In this document: positions 44,462-56,639 of the stretch, piece after piece
Layout of the letters: each line of letters starts with the position of its first letter
How positions within the stretch are numbered: the stretch's first letter is position 1
Assembly: GCA_018296165.2 (NCBI GenBank)
Contig: JACKQL020000076.1
Location: forward strand, 62,001 to 126,000
DNA: 64,000 nt
Source: Termitomyces sp. T153
Taxonomy: Eukaryota; Basidiomycota; Agaricomycetes; Agaricales; Lyophyllaceae
Reading direction: 5' to 3'
Position numbers and translations under genes: made by a program
The notes under the pieces: generated by a model
Database searches by the model: none
What the model saw: the letters and a program-made list of their open reading frames with translations, nothing else
Told to the model about the DNA's origin: nothing

Positions 44462-45035
44462 CTAGGATCATAATCCATAGTTTTGATCAGCATTGTCATT
44501 GAATCTCTGAGTGAGTTCAACTTCAATTGACTATACATAAAACAAAAACCATCCAGAATGGAATGATTTGACTTTTTCACTGCCTATCATGGGTTTTATG
44601 GGAAATGTAGTGGCAGTGTCTCTACAATGCTTGCTTGTTCTCAGACATATTTCTTTTCTTGGCCTAACTGTGTTATGTCTCCCATATGACAAGCTCTCAA
44701 TTGCTACTATACAGTCCTTGCAGCCACACATACAATTGCTCATAATAAAACTACTTTCTAAATTAGGAAGCCCTCGTTCTTGTCAAACTGAAGATGCGTA
44801 ACTTACTTTATCTTACCAGACTTGTAGAGATAAGACTTATCTAGTTCTACAGGTCAAACACAACAGAGTTCTATTTGTCAAACTGAGGAGATAAGACTTA
44901 TCTAGTTCTACAATGGATCATTTGATGTACTCAAAAAAGGCTTGAAGACCTTGTAAAATGAGGTCAAGAGCAAGAAAGAATATCTACAGGCTCAATTGAA
45001 TGCGCAGAATACTATTTCAACTGAGGATGAGGATT
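44462..45035 (+). repeat. Decayed left copy of a duplicated segment, with about 330-bp insert
   Basis: 44462-44592 matches 45115-45252 (CATAGTTTTGAT..., ACCATCCAGAATGGAATGAT, TGCCTATCATGGG), and 44921-45035 matches 45260-45370 (AATGAGGTCAAGA.CAAGAAAGAATAT). The middle (about 44593-44920) is absent from the right copy. Inside it, GAGATAAGACTTATCTAG, containing the palindrome AGATAAG-A-CTTATCT, occurs twice (about 44829 and 44889). CpG sites of the right copy are TG or CA here. Confidence 0.75.
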
Positions 45036-45114
45036 TATGTGAATGATATTTGTGGAGACAAGACTTTCATAATACCAATCTATTCTAGATCTTTGAAAAC
45101 ATACCCATAACCTT

Positions 45115-45370
45115 TTCCCGGTCATAACCCATAGTTTTGATAAGCGCTGTCATTTTCTGAGCCCATTTAATTTAATTTGACTATAAATGAACCGAAAACC
45201 ATCCGGAATGAAATGATTTGCTTTCGACCTTTTCGTTGCCTATCATGGGTCCGAACCCGCTCGGTGTACTCAGAAGGCTTGGAGAACTTGCAGAATGAGG
45301 TCAAGACCAAGAAAGAATATTCACAGGCTCAATTGGCTGCGCAGAAGACTATTTCAACCGAGGCATGGCT
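45115..45370 (+). repeat. CpG-retaining right copy of the duplicated segment
   Basis: The partner of 44462-45035. It lies exactly at the change from CpG-poor to normal DNA at about 45100. The + strand frame from 45177 (SEGLENLQNEVKTKKEYSQA...) is open for 96 codons but unrecognised. Confidence 0.7.
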
Positions 45371-46300
45371 GGACCAGGATAATTTGGTACTTGGTGACAA
45401 TTGTGGACACTCTGGAGAAAGCAATTACGAGAGGAGACTCACACGATTGGATGAGCAGCAACTATAGACTGGTCAGAAGACTCAGGGAAGCAGGTGAACT
45501 TGCCAAAGCTGTCGGGAAGAAGCGCAAACATATGCTATGTTAAAATTCAGCTTTACGCGGCAGTCGGCCAGAATCCAGAATCCACAGGATTGGAACCTAA
45601 ACCAAGATCAAAAGCTAGCACCTGTTGTCTCCAACAAGAAACGAAGTTGCAACTTTAAACAACGGATCGAAACCCGACCGGACTGGTATCATGCGAACGG
45701 CAAGAATCAGTCAAAAACGGCAAAGCATCTTGTACCAATTTATCCAGACCAAATAGCCTGTTAATCTCAATTTGGGTCAAAGAAGAATCACTTGAAATAA
45801 GCTAGTTACTCACATAATGTGCGTAGAATAGCTAAAATACCGAAAATACCTGATTTTTTATTATTTTGAGGCTCTTTCCTCATCTCCCTGGTAGCCCATA
45901 CTCTCTCATAACCTATAACTTTTGGTCTACACCGAAGAGGCATGAGTCATGAGGAAGGCGACACTCGTAGGCCTCTAAATCATATGACGTCACAGAATGA
46001 TCTTTTGGGGATTACAAAGTTGCAAGGCTGGGGGTACACCGCTTGCCTAAAGTTTGCCGTGACACACAGCACAGATCGATGCGTCCGGGACGAACGTTCT
46101 GCGGAAAGAACCCGTGGACAGTCATGGACTTGAGAGCCTGAGGCCTGCGGCCAGACAGGTGGCTCGCGATTCGGATCGGTCGATCCAAATTTTCCTTCCG
46201 TACTCCCTGACCCGATATACCTACCTCTTCACCGGTTGACATGTTTTTCCACTGCTTGCTTCCCCCCTCTTTCTCACATTGGTGTGAAGCAAACTCGGGA
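45371..46300. other. Intergenic upstream of the MFS gene
   Basis: A few open frames (45537-45764 +) have no known motif. This may be the remnant of an unidentified gene starting in the duplicated segment. It ends with the 5' region of the transporter. Confidence 0.4.
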
Positions 46301-48071
46301 ATGTCTCAGGATGGAGCCCTCGACAATAAACCCCGAACATCCTTACCAAGGGTTCAACTGCTTATCCTTTACTTGATTCAATTGGCAGAACCTATAACAG
46401 CGACGGTAGTATTTCCCTTTGTCAACCAGTTTGTGAGAGACACAGGAATAACGGGCGGAGACGAGCGTAAGACGGGCTACTATGCAGGACTCATCGTAAA
46501 CAGTCATTTTTCTGGTGGCGATTTATTGTTGACGCTTCCAACGATTCATTTTATAGGGCTCTGCATTCTTTTTTTCTGAAGGATTGGTAGTCTTTCACTG
46601 GGGATTGCTCTCAGATCGAATTGGGAGGCGACCTATCCTTCTCCTAGGTCCGATAGGCCTATCTTTCGCAATGCTGAGTTTCGGTGTATCCATGGATTTT
46701 TGGACGATGGTTGCAGCAAGATGCGCTCAGGGTGTTTTCAACGGCAATATCGGTACGCTGTTTCCGTCATTGCGACTTAATGTGACTCATGCATAGAGTG
46801 TAGGGGTTGCCAAAACTGTAATAGCTGAGGTATATTTAATGTTTTGGGTCTCAAGAATCTAGCATGAACTTTGTTCCACAGATCACGGATCCCCGAATGC
46901 TCGCAGATGCATATGCTATGATGCCCCTTGTATGGAGTTTGGGGTCCACGCTTGGGTAAGTATCATCAGCTCTCTCGTTCTCGAATTTCTGAGATATTTG
47001 TATTATGATTAGACCAATTCTCGGTGGCATTTTGGCCGATCCTGCCAAAAGATGGCCCGACATCTTTGGAAAATTGACTTATTTTACGCTTCATCCATAC
47101 TTCCTTCCCTGTGCTGCAGCGGGATTTTCCACAATGGTAATTTTTGTGATAGCAGTACTTGGTTTGAAGGAGGTAGGCCCACTCTCAGATTGGTCGGTAA
47201 CTTGCATCAACTTGTAATCACAGTCACTTCCTTTGGCTTTGTCTGAACGAAAGCAGAATACAGCCTGTGTCGAATCACCACTACTCGACAACGATACCCC
47301 CACCTACGGATCCACGAGCCTTTCACGAAACGAACGGTCTACTCAAGCTGGTGCGGATGCCCCAATGTCGTTCAGCGGCCTACTTATACCTCAGGTTCTC
47401 ACCCCTCTGCTGGTCTATACATTTCTCTCCTTTGTAGACATGGGCATGCAAGTTCTGCTGCCCCTGATGTATTCTACCTCGATTTCGATCGGCGGCCTCG
47501 GATTTGACGCTTATCGCATCGGGGTAATCCTGAGCATCTTTGGCTTCGTCAACGCTTTCGTCCAGTTCTTTTTCCTAGGACACCTCGTCCGCCGATTCGG
47601 ACCAAGGAATCTTCTTGCCCTCACACAGCTCAGTAATGCTGTCAATATTGGATTGTATCCATTATTATCCTTCTTCGTTCGCCGGGCCGGGAGGGCAGAT
47701 GGAATAGTCTGGGCTATCATCGTTCTACAGCTAATATCCCGCTTGACCGCCGGGATGGGTTGGGGTGTGTGGGGCTCTGCCCAATCTGATATTCAGGATA
47801 TCTGATAGGTTCTCCAGGTTCAATTCAATTACTTATTGTGGACAGTGCACCGAATCGGGCATCTTTAGGCGCTACCAATGGTATGGGACAGGCTGTAGGC
47901 TGTATCGCCAGATCTGTCGGCCCATCTGTGGCCTCATCACTGTTTTCACTTTCACTGGAAAGGAACTTGGTCGGAGGATGTCTGGTTTACTTAGTCCTCG
48001 TTGGTTTCGCCCTCCTCGGATTAGGTATCACCTATATGCTGCCCCGGAAACTCAGATCACTGACTAACTAG
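46301..48071 (+). CDS. Major facilitator superfamily transporter (DHA1-like), seven exons
   Basis: Predicted proton-coupled multidrug/metabolite exporter of the cell or vacuolar membrane. Exons: 46301-46495, 46557-46752, 46804-46829, 46882-46955, 47013-47172, 47224-47764, 47818-48071 (1446 nt, 481 residues, normal for a 12-helix MFS protein). The ATG at 46301 was chosen over an in-frame ATG at 46241 because MSQDGALDNKPRTSLPRVQL gives the short cytosolic tail usual before helix 1 (LLILYLIQLAEPITATVVFP). Motif A, GLLSDRIGRRPILLLG, lies at about residues 81-96, and the segment GVFNGNIGVAKTVIAEITD follows. A roughly 60-residue cytosolic loop joins the halves. The second half ends with GLGITYMLPRKLRSLTN. 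No stop or frameshift once spliced. The substrate is unknown. Confidence 0.88.
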
Positions 48072-49921
48072 AATATGTGCACGAACAATGGATATCTAGT
48101 AGTATCATGTAGCTACAGACCTAGGTCTTCTACGTCGTACATTTTGATGAATCGATAAAAGCATTGATCGAGTTCTATGTAAGCGAACCGACCCTCGTTT
48201 GACCCTAGACGCGTCGCGTCCCTTGCGATTTCCATCCTGGAAAACGTGTGTGAGAGTAGGGCGACCAAATAGATTCAATTTGGTCCCACTATATCCCCTA
48301 CTATGCAGTCAGTACTTTCCGATATCTCGACAAATACTGTGTTTCTTCCTATGTTTTTGTCAGCTATCCTGTATTCTATAATGAAACATTTTCGCACTTG
48401 AATTGAGAAAAAAGACCCAGAATTTGTCGACTCCCTTCTTGACCTTGGGAGTTCGTCATTCTGTTGTGACGACTGCCGATGCCGAAGTAGACCATAAGTA
48501 TTTTTGATCGCAAAACGTACGCGACTTCGTCAAGAACGTGTGACATGTGGGGTGACGGTAAGTATGTGACCTGCCCGGGCACCACACCGGAATGAGTATC
48601 CTCACCACCATCATCCACTCCTTCTCCTTCACGCTCTCCTAGTGAGCCGGGCATAGACCATGGGAAGCTGACAGGAAAATAACTGCACTAGTAGATATTC
48701 AGTATCCGGCGTAAGTATGCATAATACGCCGAGCTTCAGTCTATTCGGCTTGTAGAAGGTTTACGACAAACGCCGAGATCCTGCCGTTGCCAGTGCTTAG
48801 ATCCTGCCCCCTGACCCGGGACCTCGTAACTCATCGTAATTCTTGACCCAGTCAGACCAATATGTTTGACTGCTGGTAAAGTCACAATGTCTTCTAACCA
48901 AATGGCTTCCTATCCATGATTTCGATGTTCAGCTTGTGATTCGGTCATCTTCCAATTATCTGCCTGCTATTTTTTCAAAGAGGTACTCACAGATACTCTT
49001 CTAAACATGATGAGACTGTGTAGACCTTAGACGATGCAGACTTAGGTCCACTGCCCGGTGCACCAGCCGGAGACATACTGTGCATCGTCAGAAATCCGCT
49101 AGCAGTGATGGTAAGAAGCTCTTCTCAATGAAGAAGCAACACACTATCCTCGTATATATTTCACCATCAATTTGTTGACTCGGCTGATATACCACAACCT
49201 GAATCTCGGCGCGTTTTCTATGACAGCATATACCCATCAAAAGATAGGACTCATTCCATTTCTTCGCAACAATAACTCTCGTCCACCTCGCTTCAAGCGG
49301 TCCTCTTGCTGTCCCAGATGTTCACATGATCCGCGTCCCTCCTATCTTGGAAGCTTGAATCTCCAGCCTTTGTTAGCCTTCCTTCACGAGTCCTTAACTG
49401 CACAGCCCTACCAAAAGGGAAGGCCGGCGCAGATTGTGATAGTACTTTGACCGATTTCTAAAGCTTGGCCAACTATTGTCGACATTCATCTTGAGTTCTC
49501 CCACATCCTCCATCCTTTTTAGATAACGATCCCGCTGATATAGATCAGGTCTCCCGATCTTTACAGATGGCATCTAGCAGAGGTGAATTCATAAAGCATC
49601 TATCAATCTTTGCACAAAAAGAAAATTTCCTAAATCCTTGAATGCTCGGAATACTAATCAACGACTTGCTACCATTCTTACACATATCACCATAAGCCGT
49701 ACTACCAGACCTTTCCTTTCCGCTCTCATCGATGTACTATGCAGCACACGACAAGTTGGGTACTTGCCATGGCGGTGGAACTTTCCGGTGTTGAGCCCGA
49801 TACTCGGTACTCGGTCTCTGAGCATTGAGGACATCAAAAAGTCCGGTTCTTGGCCACATCTCATGATGTTGATGGTAAATCTTGACTGCCTTAACTGAAA
49901 AAGACCAATAAATCAAAGGGT

Positions 49922-50012
49922 TCATGGACCACTTATCGAAATGGTCTTTTCAGGTTAGTGCACGCAAGATAGAAACGAAGTCAGGCATTTCTGTCATCTC
50001 CACCAGTGATCC
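49922..50012 (+). repeat. CpG-retaining copy of dispersed segment (partner of 40143-40235)
   Basis: CATGGACCACTTATCGAAAT ... AGTCAGGCATTTCTGTCATC. The nature of the segment is unknown. It is too short to be called an element. Confidence 0.7.
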
Positions 50013-50376
50013 GGTCCTACATCACAGTCTGACAGCTGTCTTCGAAGCTTACGAACCCCAGCTTCTGTTCAGGGTAATAACGGGCCCTCAACTCTTGTTT
50101 TTCGCAAAATCCCTCTCTCAAGTCTGAAATCTACAAGATTGGGAGGCCTTGACGGGCTCAATAATCCTGACCCAGTACCGATGAAGCTCCTTACCTTCAT
50201 TTCTCCGACTCTTGAGTTCCCTTGACTTCATCCAAATTGCTCAGGCAGGGGATGAGGCGTATCATAACAATTGACATGACCATGCCATGCCTTATATAGA
50301 GACCTTTGAACAAACCTTGAGCCTTGCAGGCGACGTCGCCGGAGATCTGACCATGATCTCTCGAAATACCGAGACA

Positions 50377-50422
50377 GCTTGCACAGATCAAGAGGGCAGC
50401 TTACACAGATCAAGAGGGCAGC
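50377..50422. repeat. Two-unit 21-bp tandem repeat
   Basis: CACAGATCAAGAGGGCAGCTT is followed directly by a second CACAGATCAAGAGGGCAGCT. Confidence 0.75.
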
Positions 50423-51173
50423 TGAGGTCAACTTCAGATGCCCTGTAGCCCCGAACTTCTCCGATTAGAAGTCGCGCTCAGGAGTAACCATCGGGGATAG
50501 CGGACCACAATCTGCCAAATCCTAGCGTTCATCACGGTAGTGGCTACCACGACCGCCGGGACAAAAGGCATACACTTTCGGGTTTCGGGGATGAACTTGC
50601 AGAAGCTACATGCTTCTAACTTGACAGAGGACGTATCTGAAGTCTAATTATCTAGCTCACATTCAAGTCCAGCCCGCTTAATCCAAAGTCCTTGACCATT
50701 TGAGTAGATGAACGCCATCCAACCATACCCATACGTACTGATTCAACCCATTGCATTCAGACTGTTCTGCATAGAATTGATAAGGGGATTATGGCCTGTT
50801 TCGAGAAGACAACAATCTCTGCAAAGTAGATTACATATGATCACTCAACAACTATAAACTAATCATTTTGCATATTTGCATATGTAAGGGAGGCAAGAGC
50901 AAGAAACTGACGCGCGACGGAAGAGTGGCGCGTCACATACGATCGGTAGTAAAGGTATCGCACTGAGATGTAGCAAGGGAGGAGACATGGAAGGAGATGA
51001 TGCAGATGGAACCCAGCATATCCTATTCATACCCCAAAATCGTCCAAAGTCTGCGCACACGACTCCATCCAAGTCCTAGGTGGGCGACTCATGAGGTCCA
51101 TTGTACACATTTATACAAGAGTACGAATGTAGATCCGTCGAACATTGGTTCAAGCACGCGTTCTAATCTATTT

Positions 51174-53871
51174 TTATGGTGCTGGGGTCCAATTATCACC
51201 TAATCCCCCAGCCCAAGGTGCACTTGACATTTGGGACACTGGACTCATAGGCTCAGGAGACGACGACCCATTCCTCTCCGCATCCATGTCTTGTGATCCT
51301 GACATACGATGAGTACCCGCTCGCTCTGGAGGATAGTGTGCAGTTGATGGGACATTGAGCAAAGGGCTCGGAAGGGGCGGCTGCGGGCTGCGAGGTCGTG
51401 AACGGGGGCTGAAGGAGGTCGTCACAGGTGAGGCACGCTTCCGAGCATCGGAGGAGACGCTCTCGGAGTGAGCTAGGGAACGTCCACTGCTGTGTGTGCG
51501 GACCGCGGAGAAGACAGAAGGGCGAGAAGAGGCGGAACTGATAGAGCCTGAAAGGTCGCGCCGTGCCGAGGCAGGGTCAGAGCCTGTAGAACGGGTGGGC
51601 GTGGGGCCGAGGTGGGAGTTGACTGAGTAAATGGAACCTTGTTCTGACATGATATCAGGAGATGAGATAGGCTGTGATGGGAGTCATATCGATGAGAGTC
51701 AAGGAAGTAAAATAGGAACACGTACTATACCAAACGTCGTGCGTCTTGCAAGAATACCTTGTTCGGCTGCCAGGTTTCTCCAGCCTTCCCCGGCAGCAGG
51801 AGGTGCTTCTTCCAGAATATCAATGGATATGCCCGCAGAAGTGTCCTGGCTTGACAAGATCGAGGAAGAAGTGAAGTTCACATTCACAGGTGTATTGACA
51901 GAATTGGTGAGTGAAGTGACGTGGGTGATGGATGACCCCTCGTCCGTCCACGATCTCTGCAGTGCAGCGGGAAGACCAGGCGGGAAAGGATGGACCTTGA
52001 GCTCGTCAGTAACATCGGTCATCGTTTCACGCGCAGAGAAGTTAGAGTTAGATGTTCTGCTTGACGACATGAATGGCGAAACAGCGGTTGGCACAGGTGA
52101 GTCAAGAACATCGACACCAGCCGGAAGGCCATGATTCACATTTGGGATGCCGGAAGAATCAGAATGTGACGTGTTCGAGAGGTCAGGTATGGGTGGGACG
52201 GGCGGGATAGGTGAAGAGTTAGCTGGCCTACTCGATTGCGGTCCGCTAGATCCAGACGGTGTGAGGGCTCGTGGCAAGGGCGTGATTGGAGTGCTAACAG
52301 AGACGGGTGTGCCAGGTGAAGACTGGGCGTCATGGTACACGGTATTTCCGCTTCGTCCACTAGCAGTCGAAATAGGACGGTCGCCTGCGAAGAGACCTAG
52401 CCCTGGACGAGGAGCAGGAAGTTTATTCATCTCAGGACTAAGAAGGGCTTGTCCAATCTCCGGGTCTTCATCGGCGAGAGGAGATACACTGTACCCATTA
52501 GCTCGCGAGCTACGTCGGGAACCGCTGTCATAATTCTTGAACCAACTTAAACGATCAAGACCGAGACTACTCAGAAGCCCGCGATTACCATTTTTGGAAT
52601 AAGCTTCGCCGAAGGACCCAGTTAAACGTGGGGGTGACCGAGATGCCAACTCTTCGACACGTACACGGCGTGCAGTGAGTAAGGTGGCGGCTTCGTCAGC
52701 ATCTGGATAAGCAGAGAGCGAGTTCTGCGAGGGAGGCTTCATGAACGGAAGTCGGGAGGGGTAAGAAGACGGGGAGTGACGATTTCCCGAGGTCCACCCT
52801 TCGTTAGGGTCGAGACGATAGGGTGAGTGCAAAGGCGACAATTCGCCTTCACTGTCCTGCGGGAGCACGGCCTCTTCATTGATACGATCGAGTTCTTCTG
52901 TGGTCAAAATGTGGCCGCGACGCTGACGCTCAAGTTCTGCCGTTGTCCCTGGAAGTAAATTGAGTGTTGGGCGGTCCACCAGCACACCATATCCGGAATG
53001 ATTAGTGCCAGAAGATTTAGAGGTCCCTTTCGAAGACTGACTGCCGGTGGTTGGAACAGGAACGCGAGCGATACCAACAAATGGAGGTACATTTGAATGT
53101 TGCGGTGTGCCTGGAGACTGGGGGAGTTCATCGGTGGTCTGAGCCAGGAAGGGATCAGCCTCGCCACCGCTCGTCCGAGGTGAGCGATCATTCCAACCAA
53201 TAACATGATGAGTCGTATAGTTGTATGACACCCAGGGCTGGGTAAGAGGTGTGAGAGGTTCAGTCCGAGTGGGTTCAGTCATTGGTGGAAGCATCTCGGG
53301 ATCTTCTTGTCTTCTCCGACCTTTCATACAGAGGTACAGAAGAATGGCGGCTATGAAGAGAAAGATGAAGCCAAGAATACTGCCTAGAATGACACCAATC
53401 AATCCCCCGCGAGAAAGAGTATGTGATGCTGCACTAGCGGACGTAGGTGTAACAGAAAGAGTAGTCATCACCGAGTTGGATAAAGGTAGAGATGATGCTG
53501 GAAAAGTCGTGGGTGTCGCAGGTGAGGAGAGAGTTATCGGTAAAGAAGCAGGTATCGCAGTTATAGTCGTGGGAGGAATTTTGGGAGATGTTGTAGCTGA
53601 AAGCTCAGCGGCAGTCGTGACAGGTAGAATGGTTGAAGTTGTGGCTGGTGATGTAAGTCCACCGTAAGTCCAGTCCGGGCCCAAAGGTATCTGGAGCATG
53701 TTGAGCTGTGAAACAGGTCACGCAGAGACAACTACTCACACTTGGTCCATAGTAAGTCAGTGGTAAGAATAGGACTGTCGTTTCGGTGGCCGTCGGCGCA
53801 CCATTACCATCGAAAAGGGTAGTGGGAACAGCCGTCAACCAGGGAGGGAAAACCTGTGTTGGCGCAGCCAT
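51174..53871 (-). CDS. Single-pass membrane protein with long Ser/Pro-rich cytosolic tail, three exons
   Basis: Exons on the - strand: 53871-53740, 53690-51726, 51671-51174 (2595 nt, 864 residues). Intron 1 (49 bp) could instead end at 53706 with a 34-bp size, also in frame. The longer one is preferred as typical of the window. Layout: residues 1-135 Thr/Ser/Pro-rich, probably outside and O-glycosylated; one hydrophobic helix at about 139-166 (GVILGSILGFIFLFIAAILL) followed by KGRRR; then about 690 residues, low-complexity and rich in Ser/Pro, with many possible phosphosites. There is no classical signal peptide. The layout resembles fungal wall-stress sensors or uncharacterised SKG6-like membrane proteins, but no family domain is certain. 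Function unknown. Confidence 0.85.
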
Positions 53872-54871
53872 AGAGTTTTTTTTTTGGTTTTTATGAACAC
53901 TGTTAATAAGTCGTTAGTAGTGAGCGTGAGGTTTCTATTGGCATTGTATGAACAAGATCAGCATTGAGACGCCCAAAATGCAGTAGAATAGAAAACTCAC
54001 TGTTCTTCCTGATTTTTTGTCTTTTTGACGCGTAGTGGAGGGCAATGGGAGGGGAGGAGGTGAAAGAAGAGGTGGAAGCCGAACTTGGCCTCTGGCAGCC
54101 TTGTTATTGAACCAACGTCACGTGAAAGCGTTCTCCTCTCATGTGATCGCATAACCATTTTCGGCGTTCGCCATCACGCATTGGTGACAATGGCCACCAG
54201 ACGCACGCAATTCAAAGTTAGGAATGTAAATGGCTGAGGCATCGATCCACATATAGATAAAATTGAAAACTCATGTAACGGCCGCAAAAAACAATCAGCC
54301 CTGTTAATCAGACCTTCTGCCATCGATTGATTCACAATCTCGGCTCTTCCGGCCCTCAGGTCGACCGGCCGCGCGGTTTTCTCTACATGGAACGACCAAA
54401 TCGAAAACAAAACGGTCATATGTTGCGATGAGCTTCTGATCACTGTGTTAAAGCTACCGATGGTGATATATGTCGACAAAGCAAATGCAATATGTATTGT
54501 ACAGAAGGATTACTAGATCCATACTTATGGAAGGGTACAGATCAGATGATGTGATAATGATGTGTGGATATACAGAAACAGTAAAACAGCAAGGAAGGTG
54601 ATCTATTTGATCGGACAAAGGAAAGGTAAAGACAGCATGAACTTGAGCAAGGGTATGAAAGTGGTACAGACAAGAGCAAAAGCGAGGGTGAAAAAAGATA
54701 GAGAAAATGTACGTTGTTATACATGTCGTTATATGTGAGAACACTAGATGGTCCAAGGAGGCGTGGATAGGATGAATGACTTTGATGTGACGTCATCTAT
54801 GTCCACAAATATCAGGAACGGAAGCAATTTTGCGAAAAACAAAAACAAAAACGTACAATGGCAAATTCGAC
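53872..54871. other. Intergenic between membrane-protein and forkhead genes
   Basis: A T10 tract lies immediately upstream of the membrane-protein ATG, within its 5' leader. Frames at 54174-54796 (-) have no motif. It likely holds the membrane-protein promoter and the forkhead 3' UTR. Confidence 0.5.
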
Positions 54872-56639
54872 TTAGGAGGCCCGGCGTTTAGCTTTATCTC
54901 CTCGAAGGTGCCTGTGTGACTCCGAGTCGTTGACCTCCATGCGGTCATAGCCATAGCCTGAATGACCCTGTCCATCTTGGAGATACTCTTCGCCAGAGGC
55001 TCCCAAGGGGTTGTAGTTAGGTTCCTCGAATATGGGAACTGTCGAAGGGCGAGTGGGGTACATGCGAGGGTTGGGTTCGCTCAGGTTCGGGAGAGGAGTG
55101 CTGTTAGCGCGTGAGATAATATGGCGAGAACGGGAGGATTGCCCGAGGTTGTTTGTTTGACCGAACGCAGGAAGGGTGCTGTGCCCAGCTGATGGATTCA
55201 CCGTCATGAGATTGCCACCGCTGATAGGATAGTGAGGACTAGATGAAGAATCAGGACGCGAATACGAATAACGGACGCGAGATGAGCTGGGGCGATCATC
55301 ATGGGTCCCGTCTTCGTCATCATCATCGTCAAAGTCATCGTCTTCTTCTTGTTTATGGGGAAATTCCCTGGACGAATATGACGACTTGCTCTTGCGCTTC
55401 CTTTCACGTTTCTGGCCGTAGCCATTGCGGTTGGTAAGAGACCAATAGCCACCCTTACCGGGTTCACTAATGTCTCGCCCTTCGTTGTGGAAGATAGACT
55501 CAAGAGAAAGATTATGTCGCACAGATCTCTGTATAAAACAACTCCGTTAGTTGGCACTATATCATAGTCGTAGTCGGAACTGCGTACCTGCCATTTTTTT
55601 CCTCCGCCCTTACCATCGCGCCCAGTCTCGTCAGGAAGGTTTTTATAGTAAGGAAACCTATTCTCAATCTGGCTGTAGATCTCCTGAAGGGAGAGACGAC
55701 GATTGGGACTGCCCCATATAGCCAACGACACCAGCACCTTGTAAGTCACATTCGGTCGTGAGCCGGGGGCGGGATCCGGCAAAGACCACAGGTTTAGCGG
55801 CTGCCTAGGTATAAGACCGGCATTTTCTCGCAACCAATCTTCGATAGGTTGATAAAGCGGTGATTCACTACCGGATGATGATAATGAGATACTGGCAGGA
55901 GAGTCAGGTTTAACAACGGGGCTGATATTGCCAGCTGAGTGCGATGGAGGGGAAGAGTACAGACCAGGACGTCCATGGTCAGTATAGATATGGCGCTGGC
56001 CGTGCAATTGAAAACTGGGAGGACCTTGACTGGGTCGGGGCTGGTGTGAACCAGGCATTCCTGCTATATCTCGGCCACCGCCTCGGCGGTAGTAACCACC
56101 TAGAGGCTCAGCTGTCGAAGGCCTGTTATGATCGTCACGTCGTGGACCTGAGGGGTTCCACGTACGAGCATCGTTCGTGTAGTAGATATGAGGTTCTCGC
56201 GAACTATGGTGGTGTGGTGTGTATACTCCAACCGCGCCATGGGACTGTTGATAACCAATGGGCTGACCTGTTGGAAGAGCAGAAAAGTCGAAAGCGTCCT
56301 AAAAATTGACGATACGTTATGTCTATACAAATGCGCCACACAACAAAAGAACCATACTTGGCCGTGATCCGGAGGAAGACGTGAACCTCTTAAGCTTCGA
56401 TGGCCTTCCCTCGGGGACGGTGAAACATATTCACTGCCGCCGCCAGTAGCCTGAGCGCCGTACGAGTCTTGTTGTAGGCCGGGATTGGCCGGTTGACCGT
56501 AGCCACCCCCACCTCCACCAATTTCGGACTCCTCCGAAGCATGACTGTAGAGAAGCGGGATGCCGTACATATCAAGCGTGCTGTACGAGAAGTTGTCAAT
56601 GTTCGAAGGCGAGAAGCCCTGTGCATTCGGACGCGGCAT
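54872..56639 (-). CDS. Forkhead (winged-helix) transcription factor, three exons
   Basis: Nuclear DNA-binding regulator. Exons on the - strand: 56639-56358, 56298-55588, 55528-54872 (1650 nt, 549 residues). The forkhead domain spans residues 276-364: VTYKVLVSLAIWGSPNRRLS, LQEIYSQIENRFPYYKN, then across intron 2 KKWQ-RSVRHNLSLESIFHN (recognition helix, with the invariant RHNLSL) and GKGGYWSLTN. Basic stretches (KRERKRKSKSS) and an acidic run (EEDDDFDDDDDEDG) follow. The N-terminus is Gly/Ser/Pro-rich and likely disordered. The start ATG at 56639 follows a possible 5'-UTR splice acceptor (TTTTACAG at about 56650), so an upstream coding exon is not excluded. The linker between helix 3 and the recognition helix has an extra GRDGKGGG insertion. 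The target genes are unknown. Confidence 0.92.

Larger units (their letters stand above)
48072..51173. other. Long gene-poor stretch
   Basis: No supported gene on either strand. Contents seen: frames under 100 codons without motifs, a copy of the 40143 repeat (49922-50012), and a short tandem repeat of CACAGATCAAGAGGGCAGCTT (50377-50422). CpG content is normal, so this is not decayed in the manner of the left blocks. Some parts could be UTRs or non-coding RNAs. Confidence 0.5.

Noticed and set aside
51631..52134. 167-codon + strand frame, and 53221-53667
   Set aside because: Antisense shadows of the membrane-protein gene, whose exons have matching splice sites and coding composition.
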